Assembly: GCA_020851955.1 (NCBI GenBank)
Contig: JADZBU010000184.1
Location: forward strand, 1 to 32,092
Direction of reading: 5' to 3'
DNA length: 32,092 nt
Source: Chromatiaceae bacterium
GTDB taxonomy: Bacteria; Pseudomonadota; Gammaproteobacteria; Chromatiales; Chromatiaceae
Shown: in pieces, positions 8,285 to 18,448 of the stretch
Position numbering within the stretch: the stretch's first letter is position 1
Layout: every line of letters begins with the position of its first letter
The notes under the pieces: generated by a model
What the model was told of the DNA's origin: nothing
Seen by the model: only the letters and a program-made list of their open reading frames with translations
Databases searched by the model: none
Position numbers and translations under genes: made by a program

Positions 8285-9793
8285 ATGAAGAGTCTGCCTC
8301 GCCTAAGCCGCCTCGCGCCCGCCCTCCTCGCCGGTCTGCTGCTAGCCGGGGCCAGTGCGCGGGCGGATGACCCCTATAAGCTGCCGGATTTCGGCAGTTC
8401 CGCGGACACGGTCATGACCGGTGCCCAGGAGCGGCAACTGGGCAAGGCCTTCATGCGCAGCGTGCGCAAGGCCCTGCCGGTGCTGAACGATCCCCTGCTG
8501 ACGGATTATCTGGAGGATCTGGGAGAACGGCTGGTGGCCTCCTCCGAGGCCAGCGGGGGCAGCTTCACCTTCTTTTTCATCGACCAACCCATGGTCAACG
8601 CCTTTGCGGGCCCCGACGGTCAGATCGGGGTCTTCGCCGGTCTGGTGACCACTTCCGAGACCGAGTCCGAACTGGCGGCGGTCATGGCCCATGAAATCGC
8701 CCATGTCAGCCAGCGCCATCTGCTGCGATCCATCGAGGACCAGCAAAAAGTGGCCATCCCCGCCACCCTGCTCATGATCGCCGCCGCCATCCTGGGGGCC
8801 CAGGTAGACGCCAACGCGGGCATGGCGGCTATCGCCAGCATTCAGGGCCTGGCCCTCCAGCGCCAGATCAACTTCACCCGCCACAATGAGGAGGAGGCGG
8901 ATCGCATCGGCATCTCCACCCTCGCGGACGCGGGTTACGACCCCTTTGCCATGCCGGGCTTCTTCGAGCGGATGAGCAAATCCAGTCATACCAGCGACAC
9001 CAGTGCCCCCGAATTTCTGCGTACCCACCCGGTCAACCCTAACCGCATCGCGGACGCCCTGGCCCGCGCCGAACATTATGGCTACAAGCAAAAGGCCGAT
9101 GACCTGCGCTTCCACCTGAGCCGCGCCCGCCTGCGGGAACTCGGCTTCAAGGATCCGGAACGGGCCGTCGCTCACTTCAAATCCAACCTGAACGCGGGGC
9201 GGGTCCGCAATCGCACCGCCGAGACCTACGGCCTGGCCCTGGCCCAGTTACGCGCCAACCAGCCGCAGGAGGCCCGTCGCCTCGCCACCGACTTGGTCAA
9301 GGAACACCCGCATCTGGCGGAGTTCGTGGTCCTGGATGCCCGCATCGACACCAAGCTCGGCGCCAATGACGAGGCCATCCGCAAACTCCAGTCGGCCGTG
9401 GGGCTGAATCCGGACAACCGGCCCCTGCGCATCGCCTATGCCGAGGCCCTGATGGGTGGCGGCAAGGCCGACCGCGCCCTAGCGACCCTGGAGGGCGCGG
9501 CCAGACAGAGGCCAGGCTCGGCCGCCATGTACCAATTGATGTCGGATGCCGCCCTCAAATCCGGCAAGAAGGCCGCCACGCACCGCTACCGGGGGGAGTC
9601 CCTCTACCTTCAGGGCGATCTGGAACCCGCCATTCATCAGATGCAATACGCCCTGCGCACCCCCGGGATCGGCTTCCACGAGGCCTCCGAGATCCAGGCC
9701 CGGCTTGACATCCTGGAGGAGGAACAGGAGGAGGCAGAAAAGGATGGGCCGAAATCCAAGTCCAAGTCCAAGTCCAAGAAGGAAGAGCGTTAG
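8285..9793 (+). CDS. M48-family zinc metalloprotease with TPR-like C-terminus (BepA/YfgC-like)
   Basis: 502 aa. Signal peptide, HEIAHVSQRH zinc motif, EEEADRIG, TPR-like repeats, Lys/Ser tail. Confidence 0.88.
   Translation: MKSLPRLSRLAPALLAGLLLAGASARADDPYKLPDFGSSADTVMTGAQERQLGKAFMRSVRKALPVLNDPLLTDYLEDLGERLVASSEASGGSFTFFFIDQPMVNAFAGPDGQIGVFAGLVTTSETESELAAVMAHEIAHVSQRHLLRSIEDQQKVAIPATLLMIAAAILGAQVDANAGMAAIASIQGLALQRQINFTRHNEEEADRIGISTLADAGYDPFAMPGFFERMSKSSHTSDTSAPEFLRTHPVNPNRIADALARAEHYGYKQKADDLRFHLSRARLRELGFKDPERAVAHFKSNLNAGRVRNRTAETYGLALAQLRANQPQEARRLATDLVKEHPHLAEFVVLDARIDTKLGANDEAIRKLQSAVGLNPDNRPLRIAYAEALMGGGKADRALATLEGAARQRPGSAAMYQLMSDAALKSGKKAATHRYRGESLYLQGDLEPAIHQMQYALRTPGIGFHEASEIQARLDILEEEQEEAEKDGPKSKSKSKSKKEER
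9749..9783 (+). repeat. tandem hexanucleotide repeat (TCCAAG) encoding KSKSKSKSKK
   Basis: aaatccaagtccaagtccaagtccaagaag at the 3' end of the M48 gene. Confidence 0.7.
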
Positions 9794-10038
9794 CGGCCGG
9801 GCGCTGCTTGATCCGTGAGCGCCGGAGCGCTGCTAGCCTTGACCAAAATCGTTTTGCAGCCGAGAGTGGCTGGGGTAATCTAGCCCGCGATCCAGGTCAA
9901 ACAGGGTCCGCGGACGCGGCCAACCGCCACGACCCGCTCCCCGCCCCGGCGGCCCTTTGCCACCGGACTCAAGTCAGCCGGATCCTTCGTCGGTATCCGG
10001 GACCTCAACCTCATGACAATGCTCGACAGGAGACTTTC

Positions 10039-10506
10039 ATGATCGACGCAAAACGCAGAATTCTGCTCAAGGGCTCCCTGGCCGCCAGCGCCATCGGCGC
10101 GGCAATCGGGGCCGGTCTGTTGTCGCCGCGCCTGGTGCTGGCCGCCTGGCCCGAGGCGGCCTTCAACGCCCAGAACCTGGACGATGCCCTCAAGGGCCTG
10201 CTCGGCAGTGCCGCTCACGAGCCCAGCGACAAGATAGACCTCAAGGCCCCGGACATCGCCGAGAATGGCGCCGTGGTCCCGGTCACGGTCGAAACGACCC
10301 TGGAGGGCGCCACTTCCATCAGCCTGGTCGCCTCTGGCAACATGATGCCTCTGGTCGCCTCCTTCGAGTTGGGCAAGGGCACCCTGCCCTTCATCTCCAC
10401 CCGCGTCAAGATGGGCAAGACCGCCAATCTCATCGCCCTGGTCAAGGCCGGCGACAAGGTCTATAGCGCTTCCAAGGAAGTCAAGGTCACCGTCGGCGGT
10501 TGCTGA
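10039..10506 (+). CDS. soxY: thiosulfate oxidation carrier protein SoxY
   Basis: Twin-Arg-type leader (KRRILLKGSLAASA) and C-terminal VTVGGC carrier-arm motif; followed by soxZ. Confidence 0.93.
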   Translation: MIDAKRRILLKGSLAASAIGAAIGAGLLSPRLVLAAWPEAAFNAQNLDDALKGLLGSAAHEPSDKIDLKAPDIAENGAVVPVTVETTLEGATSISLVASGNMMPLVASFELGKGTLPFISTRVKMGKTANLIALVKAGDKVYSASKEVKVTVGGC

Positions 10507-10560
10507 TACCGGCTCCTGGCCGGATCACCCACAACGAATATGATTGCGAGGTAGCAGAGC

Positions 10561-10875
10561 ATGGCATCCCAGATGAAGATCAAAGCCAAGATCAAGGGCG
10601 ATGTGGTCGAGGTCAAGGCCCTCATGACCCACCCCATGGAAAACGGCATGAGCAAGGATAAGGAGTCGGGCGCGGTCATCCCGGCCCATTTCATCCAGAA
10701 CGTCGTCGCCAAGGTGGGCGATCGGACCCTCCTCACCGCCCTTTGGAGTGGCGGCGTTTCCAAGAATCCCTATCTGTCCTTCAAATTCACCGGCGCGGCC
10801 AAGGGTGAGAAGGTCGAGATCTCCTGGACCGACAGCAAGGGCGCGACCGAGAGCGAGACCGCCGAGATCGAATAG
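10561..10875 (+). CDS. soxZ: thiosulfate oxidation carrier complex protein SoxZ
   Basis: 104 aa. MKIKAKIKGDVVEVKALMTHPMENG…, typical SoxZ with no leader, immediately downstream of soxY. Confidence 0.93.
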   Translation: MASQMKIKAKIKGDVVEVKALMTHPMENGMSKDKESGAVIPAHFIQNVVAKVGDRTLLTALWSGGVSKNPYLSFKFTGAAKGEKVEISWTDSKGATESETAEIE

Positions 10876-10889
10876 CGGGCTGCTTGAGT

Positions 10890-10927
10890 GGCGAGGGGCT
10901 GGGCCGAGTCCCGCCGTACCCCTCGCC
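10890..10927. terminator. hairpin between convergent soxZ and lipid A acyltransferase genes
   Basis: GGCGAGGGG (10890-10898) pairs with CCCCTCGCC (10919-10927), 9-bp stem; no clear T-tract. Confidence 0.3.
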
Positions 10928-10944
10928 GCCTGCCTTACGGCCCG

Positions 10945-11925
10945 TCAGCAGGGCCCATGATAGGGATGCGGCCCACCATCCGGACGGGTCCGAAAGCGTT
11001 TGTAAGACCAGACATACTGTTCCGGGCAAATCCCCACGCAGGCCTCCACGCCGCGATTGAGGGCCCTGGCCGCCGTTTCGTCATCCTCCGCATCGACCCC
11101 CTCCGGCGCCGGCAGGCAATGCAGGGCGAAGCCCCTCCCCCAGGGCAAACGGCGCGCGAAAAGAAAGACGACGGGTGCCCCCGTCTTGCGCGCCAGCCGA
11201 TTGACCAACAGCATGGTAAGGGCCGGTACGCCAAAAAAGGGCGCGAAGACGGAGCCTTTTTCCGCCTTCGGCTCCTGATCCGGCAAAATCCCCAGATATT
11301 CCCCGCGCCGGAGGGCCTGGAGCAGACGCCGAATCCCGGCATTATCCGTGGGCACGAGTTCGGCCCCGCCCCGCGCCCGCGCCTGACGCACCAGGACGTC
11401 TCCCAGGGGCTGGGGCTTGTAGAGGGTGGTGGTGGGACCGCGGGTGGAAAGGTAGAGCCCCGCCATCTCCCAGGCCCCCAGATGAGGCGAGAGGACGATC
11501 AAGCCCCGGCCCGGATCGCGCTCCAGCCGTTCCAGGCCATGAGTCTCCCGGATCAGGCCCAGGACGCGGGGCACGGGACGGAGGAGGAGATAGGCGATCT
11601 CGATGAAGGTCTTCGACTCCTCGCGGAGGGCACAATTGCGGAAGCGCCGGGCCTGGGCCTCACTCCAGTCCGGCCGGCAGAGGCGCAGATTGACGAGGGC
11701 GTTGCGGCGCTGCTTGTTGGGGATCAGCACCAGCAGGGTGCCGGTCAGCCAACCCAGGACCTGGGCCGCGCCGAAGGGCAAGAAAGCCATACCGCGCGCC
11801 ACGGCCTCGAGAAGCCATTCCTGCCAGGCAGGCGAGGTTTTCCTCCCCGAGCGGGTAGGCGCGGACAGACCAGACCCCGCGGCCGGGTCCCCTGGGTTGG
11901 TGTCCTTTAATTCAGCATCAATCAT
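10945..11925 (-). CDS. lipid A biosynthesis acyltransferase (LpxL/HtrB family)
   Basis: 326 aa. HLGAWE (HX4D/E acyltransferase motif), GILPDQEP, FFG. Confidence 0.87.
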   Translation of the reverse strand: MIDAELKDTNPGDPAAGSGLSAPTRSGRKTSPAWQEWLLEAVARGMAFLPFGAAQVLGWLTGTLLVLIPNKQRRNALVNLRLCRPDWSEAQARRFRNCALREESKTFIEIAYLLLRPVPRVLGLIRETHGLERLERDPGRGLIVLSPHLGAWEMAGLYLSTRGPTTTLYKPQPLGDVLVRQARARGGAELVPTDNAGIRRLLQALRRGEYLGILPDQEPKAEKGSVFAPFFGVPALTMLLVNRLARKTGAPVVFLFARRLPWGRGFALHCLPAPEGVDAEDDETAARALNRGVEACVGICPEQYVWSYKRFRTRPDGGPHPYHGPC

Positions 11926-12045
11926 CTAATCGGGCCAGAAAGGCTGACGGCAAACTCCGCGATCCGGGGCTACAATCGCCCCCGGCACGCGCCCTAGACC
12001 AGAAAGATAACCGAAAACAGACCCAGCACCAAAGGAACCAACGCC

Positions 12046-12477
12046 ATGACCGAACCACAGCATCCCAAGGAATTGACCCCCCAGCAGGCCTGGGAGATGC
12101 TCCAGGAGAATCCGACCGCCCTGCTGGTGGATATCCGCTCCACCATGGAGTTTCTCTTCGTCGGCCACCCCACGGGAGCCGTGCATGTCCCCTGGATCGA
12201 CGAACCCGAATGGACCGTCAACCCCCATTTCGATACCGAGATCCGCAAACTGCTGCTCGGCGGCGCCGTCTGCTCCGAGGACAATCCCTGCACCCCGGTC
12301 ATTCTCATCTGCCGCAGCGGCAAGCGCTCACACGAGGCCGGCAAGGCCCTGATCACCGCCGGGGTCCGCAACGTCTTCCACATCGATGAAGGTTTCGAGG
12401 GTGATCTGGACGAGCATCACCACCGGGGCACCGTCGGCGGCTGGCGTTACCGGGGGCTCCCCTGGGAGCAATGCTGA
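12046..12477 (+). CDS. rhodanese-like domain protein
   Basis: 143 aa. LLVDIRS…, active-site loop CRSGKRS, GFEGDLD. Confidence 0.88.
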   Translation: MTEPQHPKELTPQQAWEMLQENPTALLVDIRSTMEFLFVGHPTGAVHVPWIDEPEWTVNPHFDTEIRKLLLGGAVCSEDNPCTPVILICRSGKRSHEAGKALITAGVRNVFHIDEGFEGDLDEHHHRGTVGGWRYRGLPWEQC

Positions 12478-12491
12478 TTCGGGGTTTACGA

Positions 12492-12511
12492 CCCGCGCCG
12501 GCCGGCGCGGG
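12492..12511. terminator. 20-bp perfect GC palindrome between convergent rhodanese and iscX
   Basis: CCCGCGCC GGCC GGCGCGGG between the stop codons of two convergent genes; weak T-tract. Confidence 0.45.
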
Positions 12512-12512
12512 G

Positions 12513-12716
12513 TTATTCTTCCCGCTCTTCCAGCCAGGCCATCTGAATGGCCTCGAGGATCTTCTCGCCAGTGTGGGCGGGGTCGTCTTCGAATTCCGGC
12601 AGGTCCTGCACCCAGTTGCGCAGATCGACGAAATTAACCCGGCGCGGGTCGGCGTCCGGGTGGGTCTCGTCCAAGGCAATGGCGATGTCCAGGGTGTCCG
12701 TCCACTTAAGGGCCAT
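12513..12716 (-). CDS. iscX: Fe-S cluster assembly protein IscX
   Basis: 67 aa, …WTDTLDIAIALDETHPDADPRRVNFVDLRNWV; last gene of the isc operon. Confidence 0.93.
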   Translation of the reverse strand: MALKWTDTLDIAIALDETHPDADPRRVNFVDLRNWVQDLPEFEDDPAHTGEKILEAIQMAWLEEREE

Positions 12717-12790
12717 GGGGTCTCCTAGGGTTAAGCAATCAAGCTGACTAAACTTGACCGAGGCGGGGGGAACAAGGCCGCCAGGTCCTG

Positions 12791-13129
12791 CTAATGATGT
12801 TCCGACACCATGTTGATGGTGTACTTGGGTATCTCGATGACGAGATCTTCATTCCCGACCTTGGCCTGGCAGCTTAGGCGCGACTCAGGCTCCAGACCCC
12901 AGGCCTTGTCGAGCAGATCCTCCTCGACCTCGTCCGCCTCGGGCAGGGAATCAAAACCCTCGCGAATGATGACATGACAGGTGGTGCAGGCGCAGGACTT
13001 TTCGCAGGCATGCTCGATATCGATGCCACCGGCCAGGGCGGCGTCGCAGATGCTGACGCCGGGCTCGGACTCGATAATGGCCCCCTCGGGACAAATCTCC
13101 TCATGGGGCAGAAAAATCAACTTGGTCAT
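12791..13129 (-). CDS. fdx: ISC-type 2Fe-2S ferredoxin
   Basis: 112 aa. [12 protein letters not shown] and a later Cys (RLSCQAKV); 4-nt overlap with hscA. Confidence 0.93.
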   Translation of the reverse strand: MTKLIFLPHEEICPEGAIIESEPGVSICDAALAGGIDIEHACEKSCACTTCHVIIREGFDSLPEADEVEEDLLDKAWGLEPESRLSCQAKVGNEDLVIEIPKYTINMVSEHH

Positions 13130-15000
13130 GATTGAAACTCCTCGACCTTGTGTCCAGCCATAGCGCTTTGGATGCTCCGATTCATACGTCGCTCCACATA
13201 GAAACCGCAGGTGCGATCCAGATTCTCCATGGCCGCCTTGAGGCTTGCCTCATCCTCGCCGGCCAGCCTGAGCTCTAGTTCCGCCAGGGCCTGGTCGATG
13301 CGTCGCCGTTCCTCCGCCGACAGCAAGGCATCGCCATCCTTGCTCAAGGCGGCCCGCAGGGCCTCGACGGTGCGCTGGGCCTCCACGCGCTGTTCCCGCA
13401 GGCGCCGGGCCTCCATGTCCTCGCTGGAATGGGTCAGGGATTCGCGCAACATGGACTCGATCTCGCCATCGGTCAAGCCATGGGAGGGCTTGACCTCCAC
13501 CCGGGCTTGCACCCCGCTGGTCTGTTCCACCGCCGACACGTTCAAGAGGCCATCGGCATCGACCTCGAAGGTCACCCGGATCCGGGCGGCGCCGGCCACC
13601 ATGGGGGGGAAACCGCGCAGCTCGAAACGGGCCAGGGAGCGGCAATGGGCCACCAGGTCCCGCTCACCCTGCAGGATGTGCAGGGCCATGGCCGTCTGAC
13701 CATCCTTGAAGGTCGTGAATTCCTGGGCGCGCGCCACCGGGATGGGGGTATTGCGCGGCACGATACGCTCGACCAGGCCGCCCATGGTCTCCAGCCCCAG
13801 GGACAGGGGGATGACATCCAGCAGCAGCATGTCGCTATCGGGCTTGTTCCCCGCCAGGACATCGGCCTGGAGGGCGGCGCCCAAGGCGACGACCCGATCC
13901 GGGTCCAGATCCACCAGGGGGGTCATGCCAAAGAAGTGCTCTACCCGCGCCCGCACCCGCGGCACGCGGGTGGCACCCCCGACCATGACCACGTCCTTGA
14001 CCTCCTCGACCTTGAGTCCGGCGTCGCGCAGGGCGCGGCGGCAGGCGGCGATGGCGCGGGAGATGAGGGGGTCGATGAGGTCATCGAAGGTATTCCGATC
14101 GATCACGCCGGCCCAATGCCGGCCATCAGGCAGGGCGATGCGCAGGGGGGCCCGGTCCTGGTCCGTCAGGCGTTCCTTGGCATCGCAGGCATCCCGCATG
14201 AGGCCGCGCAGGATGTGGTGATCGGCCTCGTCGCCAATTCCGGCCTGGAACATGATCCACTCCGCCAGGAGCAGGTCCATGTCATCGCCCCCCAGGGCGG
14301 AGTCGCCCCCGGTCGCCAGGACCTCGAAAACGCCGCGGCGCAGACGCAGGATGGAGATATCGAAGGTGCCCCCACCTAGATCAAAGACGGCGTGAATACC
14401 GTCCGCCTCCCGGTCCAGGCCATAGGCCACCGCCGCCGCGGTGGGCTCGTTGAGCAGGCGCAGCACCTTGAGCCCCGCCAGGCGGGCGGCGTCCTTGGTG
14501 GCCTGGCGCTGGGGCTCGTCGAAATAGGCGGGGACCGTAATGACGACCCCGGTAAGGTCGCCACCCAGGGCGACCTCGGCGCGCTGGGCCAGGGCCCGCA
14601 AGATCTCGGCGGAGACCTCCACCGGGCTGATGTCCCCGGCGCGGGTGCGGATGCGCGGCACCGCCGTATCGGTACGCACAAACTCATAAGGCAGGCGGGT
14701 GCCCAGGCCACGGACCTCCTCGATGCCACGACCAATGAGCCGCTTGGCGGAGGCCAGGGTGTTGAGGGGGTCCTCGGCCGCCGCCGCCTTGGCGGCATGG
14801 CCCACGACCAGGCCCTCCTCGGCATAGCGCACCACCGAGGGCAGCAGATGGCGTCCCTCCCCATCGGGCAGGGTCTCGGGCCGGCCGCTACGCACGGTAG
14901 CGATCAGGGAGTTGGTCGTCCCCAGGTCGATCCCGGCGGCAAGCCGGTGCTGGTGGGGAGCGGCGGAGCGGCCCGGCTCCGCGATCTGAAGCAATGCCAT
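13126..15000 (-). CDS. hscA: Fe-S protein assembly chaperone HscA (Hsp70 family)
   Basis: 624 aa. [32 protein letters not shown]; isc operon context. Confidence 0.95.
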   Translation of the reverse strand: MALLQIAEPGRSAAPHQHRLAAGIDLGTTNSLIATVRSGRPETLPDGEGRHLLPSVVRYAEEGLVVGHAAKAAAAEDPLNTLASAKRLIGRGIEEVRGLGTRLPYEFVRTDTAVPRIRTRAGDISPVEVSAEILRALAQRAEVALGGDLTGVVITVPAYFDEPQRQATKDAARLAGLKVLRLLNEPTAAAVAYGLDREADGIHAVFDLGGGTFDISILRLRRGVFEVLATGGDSALGGDDMDLLLAEWIMFQAGIGDEADHHILRGLMRDACDAKERLTDQDRAPLRIALPDGRHWAGVIDRNTFDDLIDPLISRAIAACRRALRDAGLKVEEVKDVVMVGGATRVPRVRARVEHFFGMTPLVDLDPDRVVALGAALQADVLAGNKPDSDMLLLDVIPLSLGLETMGGLVERIVPRNTPIPVARAQEFTTFKDGQTAMALHILQGERDLVAHCRSLARFELRGFPPMVAGAARIRVTFEVDADGLLNVSAVEQTSGVQARVEVKPSHGLTDGEIESMLRESLTHSSEDMEARRLREQRVEAQRTVEALRAALSKDGDALLSAEERRRIDQALAELELRLAGEDEASLKAAMENLDRTCGFYVERRMNRSIQSAMAGHKVEEFQS

Positions 15001-15045
15001 GGATTCTCTCGGTCAGGAGGCTAGGGACAAGGGGTTAAGGCTGAA

Positions 15046-15591
15046 TCAGAAGACCTCGTCGAGTTCGGCCTCGAGGGCATCGGCCTCCTCCTCGCATTTG
15101 CGCACGAACTGGAGCTTGCGGATCAGTTCCCGCGTTGCCGCCTGGTCCAGGTCCGAGGCAGGCTCCAGGGAGGCCGCCAGTTGGCCGATCAGTTGGCGGG
15201 ACTGATCCGAGAGCCGATTGCGTACCCTCGCGACGCCCGCGAAGGGATCGGGCGCCTCGCGGGCCGCCGCCAGGGCCTCGCGCAGTTCCATCTGCTCCAG
15301 GAGAAAGGCCATGTCCTTGGTCGTTTCCTGGCCGTCCCCCTGGCCGCCGGTGAGCAGGGTCAGGAGATAGCGAGCCCGTGCCAGGGGGTCCTTGAGGGTC
15401 TGGTAGGCTTCGTTGACCTGGGTGGAGGCCTGGAGGGAAAAGCGCTTTTCCCGCTCCCCCGCCGTGGCGTACAGATCCGGATGGACGGTCTGACGCAACC
15501 TCAGGTAACGCTCGGACAAGTCATCCAGGTCCAGCGCGAACTGCTCGGGCAAGCCAAACAGCCGGAAGTGATTTTGGTGGAAGTCGAGCAT
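15046..15591 (-). CDS. hscB: Fe-S assembly co-chaperone HscB
   Basis: MLDFHQNHFRLFGLPEQ…, J-domain with HPD (QTVHPDLYA). Start chosen at the internal Met, so it does not overlap iscA. Confidence 0.92.
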   Translation of the reverse strand: MLDFHQNHFRLFGLPEQFALDLDDLSERYLRLRQTVHPDLYATAGEREKRFSLQASTQVNEAYQTLKDPLARARYLLTLLTGGQGDGQETTKDMAFLLEQMELREALAAAREAPDPFAGVARVRNRLSDQSRQLIGQLAASLEPASDLDQAATRELIRKLQFVRKCEEEADALEAELDEVF

Positions 15592-15605
15592 CCGGACGTC
15601 CTGAC

Positions 15606-15929
15606 TCAGATGTTGAAGCTTTCGCCGCAACCACAGGCGTCCTTGACGTTCGGGTTGTTAAATTTAAAGCCCTCGTTCAACCCTTCCCGGGTGTAATCGA
15701 GTTCGGTACCATCCAGATAGAGCAGGCTTTTCGGATCCACGATCACCTTGACGCCCAGGGACTCAAAGACCTGGTCCTCGGGCTCCAGTTCATCCGCGAA
15801 TTCGAGTACATAGGCCATGCCGGAGCAACCGGAGGTACGCACCCCCAGGCGGACACCCAGGCCCTTCCCTCGATTTTCAAGATAGCCGCGTACGTGATTG
15901 GCGGCGGCCGTCGTCATCGAAATCCCCAT
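15606..15929 (-). CDS. iscA: iron-sulfur cluster assembly protein IscA
   Basis: [16 protein letters not shown] … [10 protein letters not shown], conserved A-type Cys motifs. Confidence 0.93.
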   Translation of the reverse strand: MGISMTTAAANHVRGYLENRGKGLGVRLGVRTSGCSGMAYVLEFADELEPEDQVFESLGVKVIVDPKSLLYLDGTELDYTREGLNEGFKFNNPNVKDACGCGESFNI

Positions 15930-16035
15930 GTCCGTTATTCTCCCGCCCGCCATGCCGGCAGGGCGATACTGCATGAATCAGCCAGGGGCGGCGTGGGGAT
16001 CAGCCACCCAACCCCTGGCCCCGCCGTCAAACCCA

Positions 16036-16416
16036 TCAGACCCGCTTCTGCTCGAAATCGTGAATCGCGGCCTTGATGGCATCCTCCGCCAGCACCGAAC
16101 AGTGGACCTTGACCGGCGGCAGGGCCAACTCATCGGCGATCTGCTGGTTTTTGATCTCCAGGGCCTCGGCCAGGGTCTTGCCCTTAACCCACTCGGTCAG
16201 GAGGCTGCTGGAGGCAATGGCGGAACCGCAGCCATAGGTCTTGAAGCGGGCATCCTCGATAACCCCGGCGTCGTTGACCTTGATCTGCAGGCGCATTACA
16301 TCGCCGCAAGCCGGGGCGCCCACCATGCCGGTGCCAACGCTCGGATCGGTGGTATCCAGATTGCCCACGTTGCGCGGGTTTTCGTAGTGATCCAGAACCT
16401 TCTCGCTGTATGCCAT
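16036..16416 (-). CDS. iscU: Fe-S cluster scaffold IscU
   Basis: 126 aa. MAYSEKVLDHYENPRNVG, TYGCGSAIASSS, VHCSVLAEDAIKAAI. Confidence 0.96.
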   Translation of the reverse strand: MAYSEKVLDHYENPRNVGNLDTTDPSVGTGMVGAPACGDVMRLQIKVNDAGVIEDARFKTYGCGSAIASSSLLTEWVKGKTLAEALEIKNQQIADELALPPVKVHCSVLAEDAIKAAIHDFEQKRV

Positions 16417-16481
16417 TTCAAATCACCTCTCTAGGGAGTGGCGGCCGGGGGACTCCCCGGACGCCGCAAATGGGATAGTCC

Positions 16482-17696
16482 TCAATGCGCGGCCCACTGC
16501 ACCGAACTCAGGTCAACGCCATCCCGGTACATGTCCCACAGGGGAGAGAGGGACCGCAGGCGGGTGACCTGGTCACGGATCTTGGTGATGGCGTAGTCCA
16601 CCTCTTCCTGGGTGGAAAACCGCCCCAGGGAAAAGCGAATGGAGCTGTGGGCCAGTTCATCCTCGCGGCCGAGGGCGCGCAGCACATAGCTGGGCTCCAG
16701 GCTGGCGGAGGTGCAGGCGGAACCGGAGGAGACCGCCAGATCCTTCAGGGCCATGATGAGGGATTCACCCTCGACGTAGGCGAAACTGACGTTCAGATTA
16801 CCGGCTACCCGACGCTCCTCGTCACCGTTGAGGTAAACCTGCTCCAGATCGCGCACACCGTCCCAGAGGCGGCGGCGCAGGCCCAGGACCCGCTCGTTCT
16901 CGGTGGCCATCTCCAGACGCGCCAGCCGGAAGGCCTCGCCCATGCCCACGATCTGGTGAGTTGCCAGGGTCCCGGAGCGCATGCCGCGCTCGTGACCACC
17001 GCCGTGCATCTGGGCCTCCAGGCGCACCCGGGGCTTGCGCCGCACATAGAGGGCGCCAATGCCCTTGGGTCCATAGGTCTTGTGAGCGGAGAAGGACATG
17101 AGATCGACCTTGGTGTTTTCCAGATCGATCGGCACCCGGCCCGTGCTTTGGGCGGCATCCACGTGGAAGAGGATATTGCGTTCCCGGGTTATCTCGCCTA
17201 TGGCCTGGATGTCCTGAATGACCCCAATCTCGTTGTTGACGTGCATCAGGGACACCAGGATGGTGTCGCCGCGCAGGGCGGCCTCCAGCTTGGCCAGATC
17301 GATGAGGCCGTTGGGCTCGGGGTCCAAATAGGTGACCTCGAAGCCCTCGCGCTCCAACTGGCGGCAGGTATCCAGGACCGCCTTATGCTCGGTCTTGCAG
17401 GTCACGATGTGCCGGCCACGTTTTTGGTAGAAGGTGGCCGCGCCCTTGATGGCCAGGTTATTGGACTCGGTCGCCCCGGAAGTCCAGACGATCTCCTTGG
17501 GATCGGCGCTGACCAGGGCCGCGACTTCGCGGCGCGCCTGGTCGATGGCATCCTCGGCCGCCCAGCCAAAGGCGTGGGACCGCGATGCGGCGTTACCAAA
17601 GTTGCCCTCCATGGTCAGGCAAGCGCACATCTTTTCGGCCACGCGGGGATCCACTGGGCTGGTGGCCGAATAGTCCATGTAAATGGGTAATTTCAT
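16482..17696 (-). CDS. iscS: cysteine desulfurase IscS
   Basis: 404 aa. [54 protein letters not shown]. Confidence 0.97.
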   Translation of the reverse strand: MKLPIYMDYSATSPVDPRVAEKMCACLTMEGNFGNAASRSHAFGWAAEDAIDQARREVAALVSADPKEIVWTSGATESNNLAIKGAATFYQKRGRHIVTCKTEHKAVLDTCRQLEREGFEVTYLDPEPNGLIDLAKLEAALRGDTILVSLMHVNNEIGVIQDIQAIGEITRERNILFHVDAAQSTGRVPIDLENTKVDLMSFSAHKTYGPKGIGALYVRRKPRVRLEAQMHGGGHERGMRSGTLATHQIVGMGEAFRLARLEMATENERVLGLRRRLWDGVRDLEQVYLNGDEERRVAGNLNVSFAYVEGESLIMALKDLAVSSGSACTSASLEPSYVLRALGREDELAHSSIRFSLGRFSTQEEVDYAITKIRDQVTRLRSLSPLWDMYRDGVDLSSVQWAAH

Positions 17697-17722
17697 CTTT
17701 TGCTCCGTTTCCAGTAGAACCC

Positions 17723-18229
17723 TTAGATACCCGCTGCCATCCGCGAGACAAGGCCACGCGCGGGGGGCAGCACCCGCCGCTCCAGGATCTTGGCGGTGCC
17801 ACGGCGACGCTCGATCATTTTTTGCACCTGCTTGCGCTCGACCAGATCCTGGAGGCTGACTCCCTGGAGGTAACCCCGGATGTGGTCGCTCAGATCCTGC
17901 CAGAGGGAGTGGGTCAAACAGACGCCCTTGGACTGGCAGTCGCGTTCCCCACTACACCGGGTGGCGTCCAACTGCTCGTCCACTGCCTCGATGACCTCGC
18001 CGACAAAGATGGTGGCCGCGTCGCGCGCCAGCTTATAGCCCCCACCGGGCCCCCGGGCACTGACCACCAGCGCCTGCTTGCGCAAGGGGGCGAAGAGTTG
18101 CTCCAGATAGGAGAGGGATATCCCCTGACGGCGGGCGATGTCCGCAAGATTAGTCGGCTTTTCGCTCGCGTGGATCGCCAGATCCAGCATGGCGGTCACG
18201 GCGTAGCGTCCCTTGGTAGTCAGTCTCAC
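17723..18229 (-). CDS. iscR: Rrf2-family regulator IscR
   Basis: [20 protein letters not shown]…, Cys ligand region [19 protein letters not shown] at 18229 chosen by match to the family N-terminus; GTG at 18241 is the alternative. Confidence 0.95.
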   Translation of the reverse strand: MRLTTKGRYAVTAMLDLAIHASEKPTNLADIARRQGISLSYLEQLFAPLRKQALVVSARGPGGGYKLARDAATIFVGEVIEAVDEQLDATRCSGERDCQSKGVCLTHSLWQDLSDHIRGYLQGVSLQDLVERKQVQKMIERRRGTAKILERRVLPPARGLVSRMAAGI

Positions 18230-18273
18230 GGCCTTTGCCACTCCTGGTCGTTCATCTTGGTTAGCAGCCTACA

Positions 18274-18298
18274 ATAACCAAGTATTTCGGTCAAGTAT
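18274..18298 (-). promoter_or_regulatory. putative type-1 IscR binding site overlapping the iscR promoter
   Basis: Minus strand ATACTTGACCGAAATACTTGGTTAT matches ATASYYGACTRWWWYAGTCRRSTAT at 21/25 positions by hand; contains a TTGACC -35-like element and lies ~45 bp upstream of iscR. Confidence 0.65.
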
Positions 18299-18448
18299 TG
18301 TTGAGGCAAAGGTGGGGACGGCTCGCGCTTTGACAAGGGCCCGCAGAATAGCGCCGAACATCCGAGGCCGCCAGCCGGATGAGCCCGGGGTAGCCAGGGC
18401 CTCTCGCCGGGGCCTCTTCCGGCCTTGGAACCCGAAAGAGACGAACTA

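Noticed and set aside
6916-8286. 456-aa minus-strand ORF opposite the VWA gene
   Set aside because: Antisense to a gene with clear MIDAS and metallopeptidase-like motifs; Gly/Leu/Gln-rich shadow translation.
12492-12511. 20-bp perfect palindrome as a possible regulatory operator
   Set aside because: Located between the stop codons of two convergent genes, where a bidirectional terminator is the simpler explanation.
13429-14379. 316-aa plus-strand ORF opposite hscA
   Set aside because: Antisense to hscA, no domain signature.
16485-17690. 401-aa plus-strand ORF opposite iscS
   Set aside because: Shadow ORF of a strongly conserved gene; no recognisable domain.
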